Below, in pieces: positions 26,672-35,125 of a stretch of DNA of 64,000 bases. Positions within the stretch are counted from its first letter, which is position 1. Every line of letters starts with the position of its first letter. Position numbers and translations under genes: made by a program. Under the pieces are notes generated by a model. That model was not told the DNA's origin. It searched no databases and saw only the letters and a list, made by a program, of their open reading frames with translations. This DNA comes from CAVQEG01 sp963711465 (lineage in GTDB: Bacteria; Bacteroidota; Ignavibacteria; OLB7), in contig CAVQEG010000001.1 in the NCBI GenBank assembly GCA_963711465.1, positions 2,790,001 to 2,854,000 of the forward strand. The letters are read 5' to 3'.

Positions 26672-27571
26672 ACCTTGAAGCGCGGATGTCGATCGAGCCA
26701 CGCACGCACCTTCGGATGTTTGTGCGTCGCGTAATTGTCGCAGATTATGTGGATCGCCTTTCCCGGCTCGACGCTTTGCTCGATGAGCTTCAGGAACTTG
26801 ATCCACTCCTGGTGTCGGTGCCGTTTCATCGTCGTTCCGATGATCGAGCCGTCGAGCGTGTTCAATGCTGCGAAGAGCGTTGCGGTGCCATTGCGCTTGT
26901 AGTCATGGGTCATCGTCTGGCCGCGCCCCTCTTTCATCGGCAGTGACGGCTGCGTGCGGTCGAGCGCCTGGATCTGACTCTTCTCGTCACACGAAAGCAC
27001 GATGGCATGTTCCGGCGGATTCAGGTATAGGCCGACAACATCCTCGAGCTTTTCAGCGAATTGCGGATCGTTGGAGATCTTGAACGTCTCGACCAGGTGC
27101 GGCTTCAGTCCGTATTCACGCCAGACGCGACCGACACTCGCATCGCTGATGCCGACCTCCTTCGCCATGAGCGATCGGCTCCAGTGCGTGGCATTCGCCG
27201 GCTTCTCCTCGATCGTTTTCCGAACGATTTCGCGTTTCAACTCCTCGGTGATCGTCGGAGTGCGCCCCGGGCGCGGCGCGTCCTTCTCGATGCCGCTCAG
27301 CCCAAACTTCGCATAACGAGTCCGCCAGCGCCCTGCCTTTTGACGGGTAATGCCCAGCGTAGCGGCGATTCCGTGATTGTCGAGCCCCTTCGCGGCCAGC
27401 AGAATAATCTTCGCTCGTTCAGCGAGCCGCACCGACACACGACGACCACGGCTGAGTTTTTCGAGCTCCTGACGCTCGCTATCATCCAGTACAATTCGCG
27501 GCGCAACACGCATAATTCATTCCTCAATGAATGTTGCGCACAAGTTACGGAATCTCTAATGGACTACACTA
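26415..27571 (-). mobile_element. IS630-family insertion sequence, copy 2
   Basis: 1,157 bp including the TA at each end (26415-26416, 27570-27571), with the same imperfect ~30-bp terminal inverted repeats as copy 1 but in the opposite orientation. It is inserted one codon before the original stop of the kelch gene. It is in direct orientation with copy 3, 4 kb away. Confidence 0.95.
26443..27513 (-). CDS. IS630-family DDE transposase
   Basis: 356 residues, identical in translation to copy 1, with the same helix-turn-helix N-terminus and D176/D259/E295 catalytic set. Intact and possibly active. The near-identity of the three copies indicates recent transposition. The kelch reading frame runs antisense through its 3' end. 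Confidence 0.95.
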   Translation of the reverse strand: MRVAPRIVLDDSERQELEKLSRGRRVSVRLAERAKIILLAAKGLDNHGIAATLGITRQKAGRWRTRYAKFGLSGIEKDAPRPGRTPTITEELKREIVRKTIEEKPANATHWSRSLMAKEVGISDASVGRVWREYGLKPHLVETFKISNDPQFAEKLEDVVGLYLNPPEHAIVLSCDEKSQIQALDRTQPSLPMKEGRGQTMTHDYKRNGTATLFAALNTLDGSIIGTTMKRHRHQEWIKFLKLIEQSVEPGKAIHIICDNYATHKHPKVRAWLDRHPRFKVHFTPTSASWLNMVERFFRDVTERRLRRGSFPSLSSLIDGLHEHIARHNENPKPFIWTATATDILAKVTRARRALR

Positions 27572-27668
27572 GGCTAGGTCGCGCTGACCCGCGCACATAC
27601 GGTTGCGGCTATATTTAGCCCTATTCGCCATTTTTTCGATGACGACGAAAAAATCTTGGTACAAACGC

Positions 27669-27698
27669 TTGCATTTTCAAAACCGATGGGCGTATACT
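27669..27698 (+). promoter_or_regulatory. Probable promoter of the ECF sigma gene
   Basis: TTGCAT (27669-27674) and TATACT (27693-27698) are separated by 18 nt, a good match to a housekeeping -35/-10 pair in an AT-richer stretch. It also fits a loose -33/-7 spacing (TTG, 21 nt, TATACTCG). It lies ~150 bp upstream of the sigma-factor start. Confidence 0.5.
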
Positions 27699-27849
27699 CG
27701 CCGCGCCGTTCGGCAGCACTACAACGCAGGGAAGGACATGACGGATTCGTCATCGTGCGGCGGATCACCAATCACCAGTGCCACTTCGGGCACGTATCTG
27801 TGAGTGTCGACGCGCACCTACGCGGCGGTGCTCCGGCGGAGTCACCACC

Positions 27850-28470
27850 ATGTCGATCCTACCGACTGGATTTCCACCGAGAACAACCAACCACAGTGCG
27901 TTCACGGAGCACGTTTCCGCACAGTTGGAGGAATACCGTGCTTTTTCGATATTTCTATGTCGACGGTACCTGCGGAATCCCGGCTTGGCGGACGACGTGC
28001 TGCAGGATGCACTTGAGACGACATGGCGAGCGGTTCGGACCAATGGGATCGGGATACTGTCGGCGGGGTTCGTACATGCGGTCATGCGCAACGTGTGCAT
28101 GCGGCATCTGAAGTACCGTCGTCGTCGATGCACCTGTGACGCCAGCAATGAAATGGCGGACGATCGAGCGTCGATCGACGAGGGATACGAGCGACGCAAT
28201 CGTCTGTTCATGGCGCTTCGTACGCTTGACGCGGAAGACCGGGATCGCCTGCTCTTGTTCTGTGTCGGTGGAGTGAGCGCTGACGAACTGGGACGAATGG
28301 AGCAAGTATCGGTCGTCTGCGTTCGCAAGCGACTGGAGCGGAGTCGCTCGAAGGTGCGTCGTCACCTGAGTGGCAAACTGCCTGGAACGGCTGCAAGCGC
28401 CCGTGGGCTTGATGTCCTGGCGGAGACGCTGCGGCTGTTGGTTGTGCGCGGCAGTGTACGGAAAAAATGA
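27850..28470 (+). CDS. ECF-type RNA polymerase sigma factor
   Basis: 206 residues from the ATG at 27850, which has GGAG eight bases upstream; an open frame reaches 27778 but is not needed. Region 2 is visible as FSIFLCRRYLRNPGLADDVLQDALETTWRA, with the usual DDVLQD core-binding motif. Region 4 is around LRTLDAEDRDRLLLFCVGGVSADELGRM with a following recognition helix (VVCVRKRLERSRSKVR). It would direct RNA polymerase to a specific promoter set. No anti-sigma gene is adjacent. It stands alone between IS630 copy 2 and an IS30 remnant. Control of the nearby secreted-protein genes is possible but not shown. Confidence 0.8.
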   Translation: MSILPTGFPPRTTNHSAFTEHVSAQLEEYRAFSIFLCRRYLRNPGLADDVLQDALETTWRAVRTNGIGILSAGFVHAVMRNVCMRHLKYRRRRCTCDASNEMADDRASIDEGYERRNRLFMALRTLDAEDRDRLLLFCVGGVSADELGRMEQVSVVCVRKRLERSRSKVRRHLSGKLPGTAASARGLDVLAETLRLLVVRGSVRKK

Positions 28471-28639
28471 CGACGGCATGTCACATTTTCGATTCTGAGG
28501 AAACTTGTATCTGTGTGGGCGGCTCTGCTGTGGCAGGCAGGATAGCCCATTCCCGCTTGACGCACGAAGCGTTCTCCCGACAACGATGGGTGGCTTCGAT
28601 CGCCCGTCGTTAGACCGGTCTTCCCGGACGCCACAGAGG

Positions 28640-29175
28640 TGGGGGAGAAGGTGAATCCCACGTACTCGAGCGCCCGAGCACCGTCGAGAGGTGCGCACGC
28701 AATGGGGGCCTTGAGATCGACACGAGCGTCGGCGTGCGGCACGTGGGTGCGCTGGTGACCATCGTCGACCAACGCACGCTACACACGTGGATCCGCTTGG
28801 CGCCGAGGTCGTCACCGACGCGAAAATCGACTCGCTATGGCCGGAACGGTCAATGATCCACACGCTGACGGCAGACAACGGCAGGGAATTCGCCCGGCAC
28901 GAGGAAGTCACTCGTTGGCTCGACGCCTCGATCTACTTCGCCCATCGGTACCACTCCTGGGAGCGCGGGTCGAATGAGAACACCAAGGGCCTGATCCGGC
29001 AGAATTAACCAAGGGGCAAGAACTTCCTCGACGTCCGACCCGAGGAGGCTGCCGAGGTCGAGCGAAAGCTGAATGATCGTCCGAGGAAAGTACTTGGCCG
29101 TGCCACGCCCTTGGAGGCGTGGCACTACCGCTTCGAGAAACTCATCCCGGCACTTGACAATCATTTTGATGTGAC
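28640..29175 (+). pseudogene. Decayed IS30-family transposase
   Basis: IS30 motifs are spread over two phases: RPSTVE, GLEIDTSVGVRHVGALVTIVDQ, then after a frameshift near 28790-28805 AEVVTDAKIDSLW, HTLTADNGREFARHEE and YHSWERGSNENTKGLIRQN. An in-frame TAA at 29006-29008 interrupts it, after which the same frame continues with KNFLDVRPEEAAEVERKLNDRP and TPLEAWHYRFEKL. The 5' part is missing or unrecognisable. Not functional. Confidence 0.8.
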
Positions 29176-29372
29176 GTTGGAATGGGGGAGATCGGTCCCC
29201 CGACGTTCCACATTTCACCGCCAACCACCGAACGAGGCGGCCCCAGCCGGTGGTGCGCTTCGAGGTTGAATGCGCCGCGGGGGTTGGAGCGCCCAGACGC
29301 ACCAATAACGAACGCGCGATGCCTGGACATCAAGGACAGGCGAATTTCACATAACCAAAGTAGGGGCTCTCA

Positions 29373-29945
29373 ATGATTCACCTCGAAGGGCGATCGTTGC
29401 TACCGTTCGCCGGTGTCTTACTGGCAGCCGTTGTCGCAAGCACGTTCCTCGCCGCGAACACCACGTCCTGCGATCCGAAGCCCGATCCGACTCCGTGCGA
29501 GAAGTGTGGAACCTGTTACGGCAAGGCCTCCGTCACGATGGTGGACTGCAATGGAAACAAAATGCCCCCGTTCCCGCTGGCCCCATCGAATCCGCATTTG
29601 TGTTTCCTCGACGTCCGCTCACCAGCTGATATCGTGTCGATAACTGGTGAACCCCTCTACCACGACATTCAATTTTTCGACGAGACGGGCGAGCTTAGCG
29701 GGAGTTCATTCTACGAGGGCAAGCCGTCGGAAGTACTGCCGGTTGGCGGTGGGGGCGGATGGACGGGCCTGTTCGACAACGCGTTCGTTGTCAATTGCTG
29801 CGACCCCGTCATCGAAATCACCGCCACTTTCTGTGGTGGATCAGGATTGCCGAGAAAGTGGTCGAAGCGAAAGACGGTCATGTCCGGAGATTGCGAGAAA
29901 CACTTCGGAGAGATCGTCTTGCAGCCCGACATACCGTGCCCTTGA
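29373..29945 (+). CDS. Cys-rich secreted protein
   Basis: 190 residues. An N-terminal hydrophobic segment (FAGVLLAAVVASTFLAA) should act as a signal peptide. The mature part has about eleven cysteines, starting with CDPKPDPTPCEKCGTC and including a CC pair near the C-terminus. GGGGCTC upstream of the ATG at 29373 supports the start. It is first in a probable three-gene operon with a lipoprotein and an Lgt-like membrane protein. No family recognised. Confidence 0.65.
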   Translation: MIHLEGRSLLPFAGVLLAAVVASTFLAANTTSCDPKPDPTPCEKCGTCYGKASVTMVDCNGNKMPPFPLAPSNPHLCFLDVRSPADIVSITGEPLYHDIQFFDETGELSGSSFYEGKPSEVLPVGGGGGWTGLFDNAFVVNCCDPVIEITATFCGGSGLPRKWSKRKTVMSGDCEKHFGEIVLQPDIPCP

Positions 29946-29998
29946 TTCGAGTGTTCAAACACACCGCTCCAACTACATAATCATCTTGAGCTCTAGCC

Positions 29999-30796
29999 AT
30001 GACAAAGACATCCATTCTGACGATGGCCGCCATAGCGGCGGCAGTTCTGGCACTCCCGTCGTGCACGGAGAACGGTGTTTCGGTAAACACGTCACATAAC
30101 GGCCGCGTGGAGAGCCCGTTCTACTCATACACGGGATCCCGCGAACTGGTGGACGGAGCCCTATACGTTCAGAGGACGCAGGCAGGCGGCGTTACCACCG
30201 TTGTCGACCGAGCAGACTTCTACGATTCCACCGGCAACGTGCTTGTGGGAGGGGTAACATTGAACGGGTCATCACTGGCGTCGCATGCCACTGGTGAGTA
30301 CTACGAGTCAACGGCAGATCCCGGGTTCGGGGGCAATCACATTTGGGACGTCACTGGATCCGGAAACCACCCGAGCTTCACCGACACGTTCCCGTCGCCG
30401 CAGGCATTGTCCATTTCATCTCCCGGGTACCACTACGATGGGTCCATCAGCGACAATGTACCCGATACGGTCTCGCGATCGTCATTTACAGTGACGTGGT
30501 CTGGTTCCGGCTCGAACGACGTAGTCATTCGACTGCAATACGACTCCATCTACAACGCTCGTATCGCTGACTATTTCGGTCGAACGATCCCGTCGCAAAA
30601 CGACACGCTAGTGATCGTCAATACAGCGGACGACGGCTCCTATACGTTTTCGAGTGCCGCATTCTCTGGAATGCCTGATACAGCATGGGTAGAAATATCG
30701 GTATACCGATATGGCTATGAGACTGTTACGCATGGCGGAATGAAGTATGCAATTGGCGTGATTAATGGCGGCCGGGTCACGGCTGAGATTCACTAG
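29999..30796 (+). CDS. Predicted lipoprotein
   Basis: 265 residues. The N-terminus is a lipoprotein signal peptide with a lipobox (LALPSC, Cys at about 22). The mature part is rich in Ser, Thr, Gly and Tyr with predicted beta strands, like many outer-surface lipoproteins; no known domain stands out. It lies between the Cys-rich gene and an Lgt-like gene, 53 bp and 67 bp apart, on the same strand. The lipid attachment would be made by Lgt, of which a divergent version is encoded next. Confidence 0.7.
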   Translation: MTKTSILTMAAIAAAVLALPSCTENGVSVNTSHNGRVESPFYSYTGSRELVDGALYVQRTQAGGVTTVVDRADFYDSTGNVLVGGVTLNGSSLASHATGEYYESTADPGFGGNHIWDVTGSGNHPSFTDTFPSPQALSISSPGYHYDGSISDNVPDTVSRSSFTVTWSGSGSNDVVIRLQYDSIYNARIADYFGRTIPSQNDTLVIVNTADDGSYTFSSAAFSGMPDTAWVEISVYRYGYETVTHGGMKYAIGVINGGRVTAEIH

Positions 30797-30863
30797 CAGG
30801 TGGGTCGGGTCGGCGGTTCAGCTGGCCCGCCCGCGCTTCATTAGTTCCTGACGACGCCGCACC

Positions 30864-31604
30864 GTGGTACCGACGTTGACGATAGCGGGGCATGCGGTCT
30901 CAACCATAGGTCTGGCTCACTGCCTCGCACTGTGGGTGGGGCTCGGCGCCGTCACCTGGGCCACAAGTCGCAACCGCAAGGCCCGATGGCTTGCGATGGC
31001 CACCTTCGTGATCTTGGCTTCGGTTGTGTGGTTCGCGTCAAGGGCATGGTATGAAATCGTCTATCCCACAGGACGACAGCCGGGATCTTCGATCGTGGGG
31101 GGGATTGTAGCGCTCGGCGTCATCTATCTGGCGGCCGAAGCATCGGGGCAGCGCCGAGTTCAGGTCTTGATGGGTTTCGCCGCTATCGGAGCCGTCGTTG
31201 CCCAGACAATTGGAAAGGTTGGCTGTTTTCTAGCCGGATGCTGTTACGGTAGTACCACGGAGTTGCCTTGGTCAATTCCCTCTCAACTAACGCTGTCACC
31301 GATGCCCTCGGGAATCCGTCTTCATCCAGTCCAACTCTATGAAGTCGCGGGATTGGTGGGATTGGGATGCATCATGGTCCGGTCCCTGCGTTCCGACCCA
31401 CTGAAGACCGAACAGCTCGCTGGTCTGTACTTGGCAGGGTACGCAATTATACGATTTATTGCAGAGATTTTCCGCGGGGAGTCAATGCAAACCGCATGGG
31501 GCCTGACGATCGCGCAATTGACGATGCTCGGAGTTTGCATTCTCCTTCTGGCGCGAATCTTTGTCCGAGCGAGTCACCGAGGGGAGCTGGTAGTGAGTAA
31601 ATAG
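30864..31604 (+). CDS. Divergent prolipoprotein diacylglyceryl transferase (Lgt)-like membrane protein
   Basis: 246 residues from a GTG start with about seven hydrophobic segments. It carries GKVGCFLAGCCYG, HPVQLYE and RFIAEIFRGE, which align with conserved Lgt motifs. Lgt moves a diacylglyceryl group onto the lipobox cysteine of lipoproteins in the inner membrane. Two positions differ from what I know of the family: the HGG motif is VGG here (SSIVGGIVAL), and the Arg of the G-R-x-G motif is Lys. It follows a lipoprotein gene, so it may be a dedicated paralogue or may use another substrate. Its TAG stop (31602-31604) contains the IS630 copy 3 target TA; removing the element also leaves TAG. 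Confidence 0.75.
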   Translation: MVPTLTIAGHAVSTIGLAHCLALWVGLGAVTWATSRNRKARWLAMATFVILASVVWFASRAWYEIVYPTGRQPGSSIVGGIVALGVIYLAAEASGQRRVQVLMGFAAIGAVVAQTIGKVGCFLAGCCYGSTTELPWSIPSQLTLSPMPSGIRLHPVQLYEVAGLVGLGCIMVRSLRSDPLKTEQLAGLYLAGYAIIRFIAEIFRGESMQTAWGLTIAQLTMLGVCILLLARIFVRASHRGELVVSK

Positions 31605-32758
31605 TGGTCCCCATTGAACAGAGCGTAACTTATCGGAGTGCGTGACGAGCACGTGTGACTTTCGCGAGAATGTCGGTCGCGGTCGCGGTCCAGATGAACG
31701 GCTTCGGGTTTTCGTTATGCCTCGCGATATGCTCGTGGAGCCCGTCAATCAGTGACGAGAGCGAGGGGAAACTTCCACGTCGCAGTCGACGTTCTGTGAC
31801 GTCACGAAAGAAGCGCTCGACCATGTTCAGCCATGACGCACTCGTCGGTGTGAAATGAACCTTGAAGCGCGGATGTCGATCGAGCCACGCACGCACCTTC
31901 GGATGTTTGTGCGTCGCGTAATTGTCGCAGATTATGTGGATCGCCTTTCCCGGCTCGACGCTTTGCTCGATGAGCTTCAGGAACTTGATCCACTCCTGGT
32001 GTCGGTGCCGTTTCATCGTCGTTCCGATGATCGAGCCGTCGAGCGTGTTCAATGCTGCGAAGAGCGTTGCGGTGCCATTGCGCTTGTAGTCATGGGTCAT
32101 CGTCTGGCCGCGCCCCTCTTTCATCGGCAGTGACGGCTGCGTGCGGTCGAGCGCCTGGATCTGACTCTTCTCGTCACACGAAAGCACGATGGCATGTTCC
32201 GGCGGATTCAGGTATAGGCCGACAACATCCTCGAGCTTTTCAGCGAATTGCGGATCGTTGGAGATCTTGAACGTCTCGACCAGGTGCGGCTTCAGTCCGT
32301 ATTCACGCCAGACGCGACCGACACTCGCATCGCTGATGCCGACCTCCTTCGCCATGAGCGATCGGCTCCAGTGCGTGGCATTCGCCGGCTTCTCCTCGAT
32401 CGTTTTCCGAACGATTTCGCGTTTCAACTCCTCGGTGATCGTCGGAGTGCGCCCCGGGCGCGGCGCGTCCTTCTCGATGCCGCTCAGCCCAAACTTCGCA
32501 TAACGAGTCCGCCAGCGCCCTGCCTTTTGACGGGTAATGCCCAGCGTAGCGGCGATTCCGTGATTGTCGAGCCCCTTCGCGGCCAGCAGAATAATCTTCG
32601 CTCGTTCAGCGAGCCGCACCGACACACGACGACCACGGCTGAGTTTTTCGAGCTCCTGACGCTCGCTATCATCCAGTACAATTCGCGGCGCAACACGCAT
32701 AATTCATTCCTCAATGAATGTTGCGCACAAGTTACGGAATCTCTAATGGACTACACTA
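31602..32758 (-). mobile_element. IS630-family insertion sequence, copy 3
   Basis: 1,157 bp with TA at 31602-31603 and 32757-32758 and the same terminal repeats as copies 1 and 2. It is inserted inside the stop codon of the Lgt-like gene and recreates it. It is in direct orientation with copy 2. Confidence 0.95.
31630..32700 (-). CDS. IS630-family DDE transposase
   Basis: 356 residues with an intact D176/D259/E295 catalytic set and helix-turn-helix region. It differs from the other two copies by Arg to His four residues from the C-terminus. Otherwise identical and probably able to mobilise all three elements. Confidence 0.95.
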   Translation of the reverse strand: MRVAPRIVLDDSERQELEKLSRGRRVSVRLAERAKIILLAAKGLDNHGIAATLGITRQKAGRWRTRYAKFGLSGIEKDAPRPGRTPTITEELKREIVRKTIEEKPANATHWSRSLMAKEVGISDASVGRVWREYGLKPHLVETFKISNDPQFAEKLEDVVGLYLNPPEHAIVLSCDEKSQIQALDRTQPSLPMKEGRGQTMTHDYKRNGTATLFAALNTLDGSIIGTTMKRHRHQEWIKFLKLIEQSVEPGKAIHIICDNYATHKHPKVRAWLDRHPRFKVHFTPTSASWLNMVERFFRDVTERRLRRGSFPSLSSLIDGLHEHIARHNENPKPFIWTATATDILAKVTRARHALR

Positions 32759-32831
32759 GGACCCGACGGTTCGCTCGCGACCGGGGAGCCCAGGATCTCG
32801 AAATCGCGATAGGTAGTTCGATGCTTACCGG

Positions 32832-32855
32832 GCGCCGCTGGACACGCAGCGGCGC
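32832..32855 (+). terminator. Probable terminator of the Lgt-like operon, displaced by IS630
   Basis: A perfect 9-bp stem (GCGCCGCTG with CAGCGGCGC) with a 6-nt loop, 74 bp past IS630 copy 3. Before the insertion it would have been ~75 bp downstream of the Lgt-like stop codon. No U-run follows, so the role is uncertain. Confidence 0.4.
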
Positions 32856-32920
32856 AGTATCGAGCGGACGCCGATTTCAATCCGCCCAGGTTCTTGAAGT
32901 GGGCGTTAGGGACGCCGACC

Positions 32921-34665
32921 GCGCGTCGTACAGGTCTATCTCCACCCGACCCTCCAGCGGCAGCTCGTAGCGGATGATCCCCGTCTCCCGGATCGGGTCC
33001 GGCCGCGCGCTCAGTGCCGCCGCGCGTGAGGCCGACGTCACCTCGATCAGCCGAAGATCAAGCCCGCACAGCGAATCCACCTGCAACCGCGTCGTGCCGC
33101 CTTCGATGCTCGAGCACCTCGCGTCGCTCGAATCGACACTGACTCGAAGGTTCGTCTCCAGCGTCGTGCTCAGATAGGCACGCAGGTCGATCACGAGCAC
33201 CTCCCCCGCGGACAACGCCGCCGCCGCATCCGATTGCAGCGCCACCCTGACGCTGCCAGGCGACTCTCGATTGCTCTGCATTCGCCAGTCGCTGCTCAAC
33301 GCCGACCCCACCAGAATCGTATCGATCCGCACCATCGTCGGGTCGTATTCCACGTGCAATTGCAGTCTCGACGCATCGATCGGCCCGCTCAATTCAATCG
33401 GAATCCTCACCTGCTTCCCGACTGCGACCCGCCGCTCCGTCGCTCCCGTCAGTCGCGCCGCCGTGCCATCAAGCACCACCACCCGAACCTGCTTCTGCGT
33501 CGAACAGCCGCCCGCCGCCGAGCCAATTACCGTGTAGATGGTGGTCGCTGTCGGCGACGCCACCGGGTCCGCGCAACCGACGCAGCTGAGTCCGTCGCTC
33601 GGATACCACTGGTACGTCTGCGCTCCCATCGCCCTCAACGTCACGCTCTGTCCGCTGCAGATCACCGTGTCGTTGCTCACCGCCAAGGCCACACTGTCGA
33701 CCACCTCGACCCGCATCGAGTCCCGTGTCGAGCATCCGTTCGCACTGTAACCAGTCACGTATTACGTGCTCGAAACCGTCGGCCGGATCCTCGGCGTGGC
33801 GCAGTCGGTACACGACGGTCCCGGCGCGGGGTCCCATGCATATCGCGTTGCTCCGCTCGCCAACAGCTCGCCGCTCTGCCCCCGGCAGAGCACAGTGTCC
33901 CCGACGATCGTCAGCATTGGTCGCCGATCGACGCGCACCGTCACCGAGTCGCTCGCGACGCATCCCGCCGAATCCGCCACGGTCACCACGTACGTCGTCG
34001 TCGTATCCGGAAACGCCATCGGCTCGGCGCACTCGCTGCAGCTCAGCGTCGAGCGGGGTTCCCATTGGTACGACACGCCGCCGGTGGCGAACAGCTGCAG
34101 CGAATCACCCGCGCAGACGTCCGCGTCATTTGATACCGAGATCTGTGGCGGTGGCAGGACGGTGACCATCACAGTGTCACGAGCAACGCAGCCGGAGGGG
34201 CTCTCGACGGTCAGAACGTAGTGCATTGAGGCTGGCGGCGATGCCGTCGGTTCGAGGCACGTGTCGCAGCTGAGTCCTGCTGACGGAGACCACGTCACGC
34301 GTCGCGATCCACGCGCCTGGAGTATGACCGGCTCCCCGGAACAGGTGACTTCGTCAGGGCCGGCATTGGCGGTCGGCAATGGATTGACGACCAGCACGAC
34401 CGAGTCGAGGGAACTGCATCCGTTCGCGGTGAATCCTGTGACGAAAAACGTGGTGGTTGAATCCGGAGCAGCGATCGGCGACGAACAGTTCGTGCAGGAC
34501 AATCCGACGGCCGGAGTCCATAGATACTCGTCCGCACCCTCGACGGTCAATGGAACAGAGTCCCCGGAGCACACGGTCACACTGTCACGAAGCGACAGGT
34601 GCGGTGCGTCCAGGACTCGAATGGTGATTGAATCGATTCGACGACAACCCGCCGCGTTCTTGATC
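32921..34665 (-). pseudogene. T9SS surface-protein family, internal fragment with nonsense codon (copy E)
   Basis: Homology to the family begins abruptly at 32921 and ends abruptly at 34665. It lacks the signal peptide, the propeller and first repeats, and the last ~45 residues of the sorting tail. It covers about five PKD-like repeats and the cohesin-like domain. TAT in SSTYYVTGY is TAA at 33762-33764, the same change as in copy C. The repeats near 34100-34665 match copy B. Single-residue differences in the 3' part match A, B or C in turn. It cannot be expressed or secreted by itself and looks like a silent donor or a dead duplicate. Confidence 0.88.
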
Positions 34666-34845
34666 GCCCCGACGCGTCTGAGCGCGCGCCTCCGCATCGG
34701 GGCGGTCAGATGCGGAATATCTACGGTGCGCACTTCGCCCTCTCAACGCTCGCCCGTCCCGCGGTCCAGCACCGACGAACCGCCTCCGTCCCGTGGCACC
34801 CGTCGATGGCTTCGTCGAGTGCTCCGTCACCCGTCACATCATGCT

Positions 34846-35112
34846 CTATGGATTGCAATTGAATGTTGAAGTGCACTCGTCTTCAGTCCAGTGAGTACAC
34901 CAGGCATTCCCTATCTGCACCTTCTCTCCATTATAGTAATGAAACAGCGCGACGCACACACACTTGGCTCCCCACGTCGGACCCGGACCGGGTCCGCAAT
35001 GAGTCGGAACAACTATGGTCGAATTGTGCCGGGTAGCTGCTGCCATGCTTGTTGTCAGCGTAATGAATACGACGATAGCCGAGCATACAATTGAGGAAAT
35101 GCGACGCTGCAT
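34846..35112 (-). CDS. Small secreted Cys-containing protein
   Basis: 88 residues. The ATG at 35112 has a strong GGAGGG Shine-Dalgarno sequence seven bases upstream, although the same frame is open far 5'. A signal peptide (IVCSAIVVFITLTTSMAAA) leads to a ~60-residue mature part with six cysteines (THCGPG, KCVCV, AWCTHW, DECTST, NCNP). It starts 13 bp after the stop of the T9SS gene at 35126, so the pair is probably one transcript, here with the large gene first. Function unknown. Confidence 0.65.
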   Translation of the reverse strand: MQRRISSIVCSAIVVFITLTTSMAAATRHNSTIVVPTHCGPGPGPTWGAKCVCVALFHYYNGEKVQIGNAWCTHWTEDECTSTFNCNP

Positions 35113-35125
35113 AGGTACCCTCCAA

